NCBI GenBank assembly: GCA_029582165.1
Contig: CM055884.1
Span: forward strand, 16,386,537 to 16,450,536
Source of the DNA: Portulaca oleracea
Taxonomy: Eukaryota; Streptophyta; Magnoliopsida; Caryophyllales; Portulacaceae
Length of the DNA: 64,000 nt
Reading direction: 5' to 3'
The notes beneath the pieces were generated by a model. It was not told the origin of the DNA. It ran no database searches and saw nothing but the letters and a program-made list of their open reading frames with translations. This document shows, piece by piece, positions 60,384-64,000 of this stretch (positions are counted from its first letter, which is position 1; each line of letters begins with the position of its first letter). A program made the translations under genes and the position numbers.

Positions 60384-61797
60384 TGACAGACCTAAAACTA
60401 ATAGGTGTCTGTGTACCGCAAGTGTACGGGTCTGTGTAGTAATAAAAATATCGTTCTCTCTCAGGGACTTGTGTTCAACTACGCACTAAACTAGTTCACT
60501 ACAAAGGATGCTAGGTCGATCAAAAGGTTGTTGTAATGGTTCGGATAATTAACTAAGGAAGAAGGAAATTAAATTAAATGATTTAACCAAGTAATTAAAA
60601 GCGTTCAGGGGAGTCTACTCTAGTCAATCAATAAAATTATCAGCGATTTCGGTGCAGGTAACAAGATAATTCGGGGTCTATAATCTTTCTAGGCCTTATC
60701 ACTTCGATCTTTCGATTCTAGGTGAGTTACAGTGATTAAACTAAACATTATTTCTAACTATTTAATCCAATCAAAGATAAGAACTGATTATAAATTGACC
60801 TTAGGCAAGAATCATTATGTCTAACTATTTTCTAAACCTATTCAATGTATGCAATCCAATTCAAGACTCAAACTGTCGTTCTGTTGTCGAGAATCTAAAA
60901 CCAAGTCTAGGCTCAAACTGTCGATCTGTTGCCAAATTACTATGACATACAATACACGCAGATTAAACGAATAAAAGGATAACCTAACACCAAAACTGTA
61001 TTCAAATTCAATCAATAGACATCGAGTTTATCCCCCAAACAAGGAATCTAAGCACTCATAATAATAAAAACTAGGAAAACAATAATAAAATCTGAATAAC
61101 GAAGCATAAAGTAAATAGAAATTAAACCGAACGTTCGAGTCGTCGAATTCGATCTCTTCGTGTCACTCGATTCGATCTCCTTCTCCTCCTCTTTCATTCC
61201 TAATCTACTAGAACGGCTCCCCGAAGGGAGGAATTACAGAGAAAACCCTAAGGCTAAAGGACGGAAATAAAACTCTCAATAGTTAATTGTTTTCAAAACG
61301 GCCGCACGAATCCCCTTTTATATGGCTGAATTAGGGCATAAAACGCGACCTGTGTTTTAAAAACGCTGGCTGCGTTTTGCCCAAAGAGTGAGGCGTCCGT
61401 GAGTGGGCGCTGGTTGCGCCCCAAAAACGCGGGCTGCGTTTTGTTCTTCTTCATTTTTTAAAGTCTCTGGACGAGACGCGGGTTGCGTTTTAAAAATGCC
61501 GCCTGCACCTGTCCCTCCGCCTTGATTGGATTGGGCCGTGTGATTTGGGCCGTTCTTCCTTTTCTTTCCTTTCTTCTTCTTCAACTCTTTTTTTTATTTT
61601 CTTTGATTTTTGCTATTTTTCCTCCAATTCTTCATGCTTTTTGATATAATTCCATCAATTCCTGTAAAACATACCAAACTCGCGAACAAGTGTATAAATC
61701 ACGAAAATTGACATAAAAATACTAGATATCGGATACAAAAAGCATGAAACTGATATGTTTTGAGCCCTAAAAACTCTATATAAAAACGACTTATCAA
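60384..61797 (-). repeat. 3' LTR of a minus-strand Athila/Tat-like element
   Basis: On the plus strand it begins TGACAGACC and ends CTTATCA (TGA/TCA termini). The phrases GTACCGCAAGTGTACGGGT (60410-60428) and CGTTCTCTCTCAGGGA (60452-60467) are typical of LTR ends in this branch. On the minus strand a TATA box (CCATATAAAAGGGG, complement of 61311-61324) is preceded by a GC-rich array (61335-61510). A polypurine tract abuts it at 61798. The left end at 60384 is the best fit but was not confirmed by a target duplication, since the partner lies outside the window. Confidence 0.7.
61335..61510. repeat. GC-rich motif array in Athila/Tat-like LTR
   Basis: Six words like AAAACGCGACCTGTGTTTTA, AACGCTGGCTGCGTTTTG, AACGCGGGCTGCGTTTTG and GACGCGGGTTGCGTTTTA. 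Each has an A-rich left and a T-rich right arm around a GC core, so the units are imperfect palindromes. Confidence 0.75.
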
Positions 61798-64000
61798 ACC
61801 TCCCCATGCTTAGCTCTTGCTTGTCCCCAAGCAAGTCAGAATTGGAAACTGGAGGATTAGGGCTCAAACAGGAAAAACAAAACCTAAGAAGAAAAAGATC
61901 GAAAAGAGTTTGCGATAGGATTACAAAAACAAAATCTTAACACCCCCTCGGGCTAACCATTCGAACACATCAATTCAACAAGCAAGCATAAAGATCAGTC
62001 TGGACAAGATCAAAACTCAGTTCGAAGTAGATAGGAAGAAATTTTCGAAACCAAAAGGAGAGAACAAGTACTTAAGAAGCATAAATTTGCCAACAGTCTC
62101 AAGAATAATGCAAATATGCGCTGTTGGTTATGGACGTAAGTCAGTCAAAAAGAGCAAACCTCACATAGGAAAGAATAAAAACACTCAATCACTCAAATTT
62201 TAATATGTATGTGGGTTTTTCTCATACTCAGACCAATAGAAACAAACTACCATAAGCTTGGTAAGAACCTCGCTCTCCACTACTGGAATGCAATGCACAA
62301 TTGACAATCAAAAGGTTTTTTTCGGGTTGTAACGGGGCTTAGGTTAAGGGTAAGGAGCGGTAAAATTTGGGAATGAGGAGTTAAGAGCCATGCTTGGATT
62401 GATTTTCAATGAGTATCACTCTCTAAACTCTCCTTCTTGCTTAATGTATGCAAGGAATTTCACCTTTCTCCCTCAACAATATCAAAATCTCCACTGAATA
62501 CAACCAAGTCAAAGTTTTCAGAACTTTAAATTGAATCTCCCTAATCACCTTTTTCTTTTTGGAACTCTTTTTCTCTTTTTTTTAAAATTTTTTTTTACTT
62601 CTTTTTTTTTCCTTTTTGGTGAGTGATCGGGGAGAAGAAACTGTGAAACTACAACTTCGACCTTGATATAATATATGAATAACATAACCAAACACCATCA
62701 TTCAAAATACGGGACTTTCAGATTTTCCCAATTCGAAACAATAAGCACAATTCCTCCATACTTCATATTTTGCTCACAAACACACCAAACCAACTGTTTC
62801 TTCTAGAAAAAAAAAACGATAAACTCTCATCCAACCAAGCAAGGCAGAGGGATACTGGATATCAGAGGCCATGGCTTGTATTGTCAGGGTTCAACCATGA
62901 AAGAAGGGTAAACAAAGGCTAGGCGGGGAAAAAAGAACGGTAAATATAATGTAGGGTAGGCTATTTGGCAATGTAGCTTAACAAAATAAAATGAATGCCT
63001 TAATCACTTTGTCACAGCGTGCAATGCAAATATGTAATCTCAAGATGGATGCAAAACAAGTTCTAGAGATGCAACTAATGGTGGAGTCACTCAAGGAATC
63101 ATGGAATTGATAAAAGTGATCAATTCGTAAATTTGGTAATGTGGACTCACGGGATGGGGCTCAATCAACTAAACTTAGCCCAAAGATTTGCGGCACGCAG
63201 GCACGCACATTTATATTTTCTAAGATAGTTAAAGCAGTCAAATGCAACTTTCATAACCTGTCTCAAAATCAGAAGATTTGAAGGAAAAGGTTTCAAAAAC
63301 TTTTTAGATTTCATCCAGACTTTTCTAAGCGAAGCAAGCTAAACTGAAAGTAAGAAAGGTTTACAAATCATGACCGAAGGTATTTCTGGTTTTAATCCTA
63401 GTCATATCCTATATTTTTTTTGTTTTTCTAGTTTCTGTTTTTTTTTTGGGTTTTTGAGTAAAGTAAATGCAAAAGAAAGAAAAAGAAACAAACTAAGAAA
63501 AGAAATAAAAGAAAAATCTACATGCTCTAACTAATGCAATCTAGGTGAATGCAATCCTAAAACTAGAAAGAAACTAGGAAAAGAAAACTAAAAACAATTG
63601 AAGAACACACAAACTAAAAACTCAACAAAAGAAAACACACTAAAAGTAAGAAAAATCAAACTAGAAACAAACTAAAGACAAGAAAATCACTCTAAAAACT
63701 GAAAAATAAGCATGAAACAAGAAAAAGAAAAATGAAAATAAAAGAAAAATAAACGAAAAACAGAGAAACAAGAAAAATATTCACAGAATATTCAACCCCC
63801 CATGCTTAAACATTGCATTGTCCTCAATGCAGAAGACAGCGACGAAGGGTAAGGTCAAGTAAAGGATCAAGGATCCTAGGTTGGTGGGGAAGGGTTGATA
63901 TGGCTCGGTCCTGGTGGTGGAGGTAAGGTTCGGTCAATCACGGCCTGAATAAGGCTCTTTTAGAAAGAGAATGATACCTCACTTTGACATCCCCTTCGAA
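61798..64000 (-). mobile_element. 3' non-coding interior of the minus-strand Athila/Tat-like element
   Basis: Directly inside the LTR the minus strand reads GCTAAGCATGGGGAGGTT, the polypurine tract. A second similar tract, GACAATGCAATGTTTAAGCA then TGGGGGG, lies at about 63796-63827. Between them are 2 kb without any ORF of 60 codons other than the one at 61655-61867, which overlaps the LTR end. A-rich stretches (63470-63780) resemble 3' UTR sequence. The coding region would lie beyond 64000. Confidence 0.65.

Overview
This window is nuclear DNA of a flowering plant, probably a eudicot. The signs are a split host gene with GT-AG introns, AT-rich spacers, Stowaway-type MITEs, Athila/Tat-like, Tekay-like and Ty1/copia LTR retrotransposons, an L1-type LINE and an integrated plant pararetrovirus. 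I cannot name the species. Only one host gene looks intact: a GDSL/SGNH esterase of the CPRD49 (isoamyl acetate-hydrolysing esterase-like) group on the minus strand. It has six exons (30142-48379) spread over 18 kb by two introns filled with transposons. All boundaries were read by eye; nothing was aligned by software.

Layout. 2-4470: remnant of an Athila-like Ty3/gypsy element with a broken pol lying in front of an N-truncated gag. 4590-21985: a nearly genome-length endogenous pararetrovirus (caulimovirid), split at 7543-17289 by a 9.7 kb element with 3.1 kb LTRs and no coding core (LARD-like, Tekay-type ends, 5-bp target duplication TATTA). The viral order is ORF1 C-terminal part, small coiled-coil ORF, coat protein with zinc knuckle, movement protein plus a protease-like domain, protease-RT-RNase H, an intact TAV-position ORF, an as-1/TATA promoter, poly(A) signal, tRNA-Met primer site, then the N-terminal part of ORF1. 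The virus therefore integrated as a circularly permuted copy broken inside ORF1. 22998-23260: fragment of a DUF506-type host gene. 23438-27468: a minus-strand Ty1/copia element lacking gag. 27882-28863: a foldback element and a Stowaway MITE.

30142-48379: the esterase gene. Intron 2 (10.3 kb) holds a segmental duplication, a foldback element and a Ty3/gypsy TR-GAG element (37683-42045) in which the RT-RNase H-integrase core is missing and the protease region runs in frame into the integrase C-terminus. Intron 1 (5.9 kb) holds a 1 kb non-autonomous hAT element (8-bp target duplication) and an LTR-like tract. 50625-50876: another MITE. 51779 to about 59470: a degenerate LINE, interrupted in ORF1 by a 1.6 kb solo LTR and in its RNase H region by a 1 kb segment between 28-bp direct repeats that contains a long TA/CATA microsatellite. 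60384-64000: the 3' LTR and 3' non-coding part of a minus-strand Athila/Tat-like element that leaves the window.

The mobile elements do not work together. They form a nested record: pararetrovirus first, then the LARD inside it; LINE first, then the solo LTR inside it. The most unusual parts are the permuted pararetrovirus with its recognisable regulatory region, intact last ORF and two protease-like domains; the fused TR-GAG polyprotein; and the recurring GC-rich palindromic motif arrays just upstream of TATA boxes in the Athila/Tat-like LTRs.
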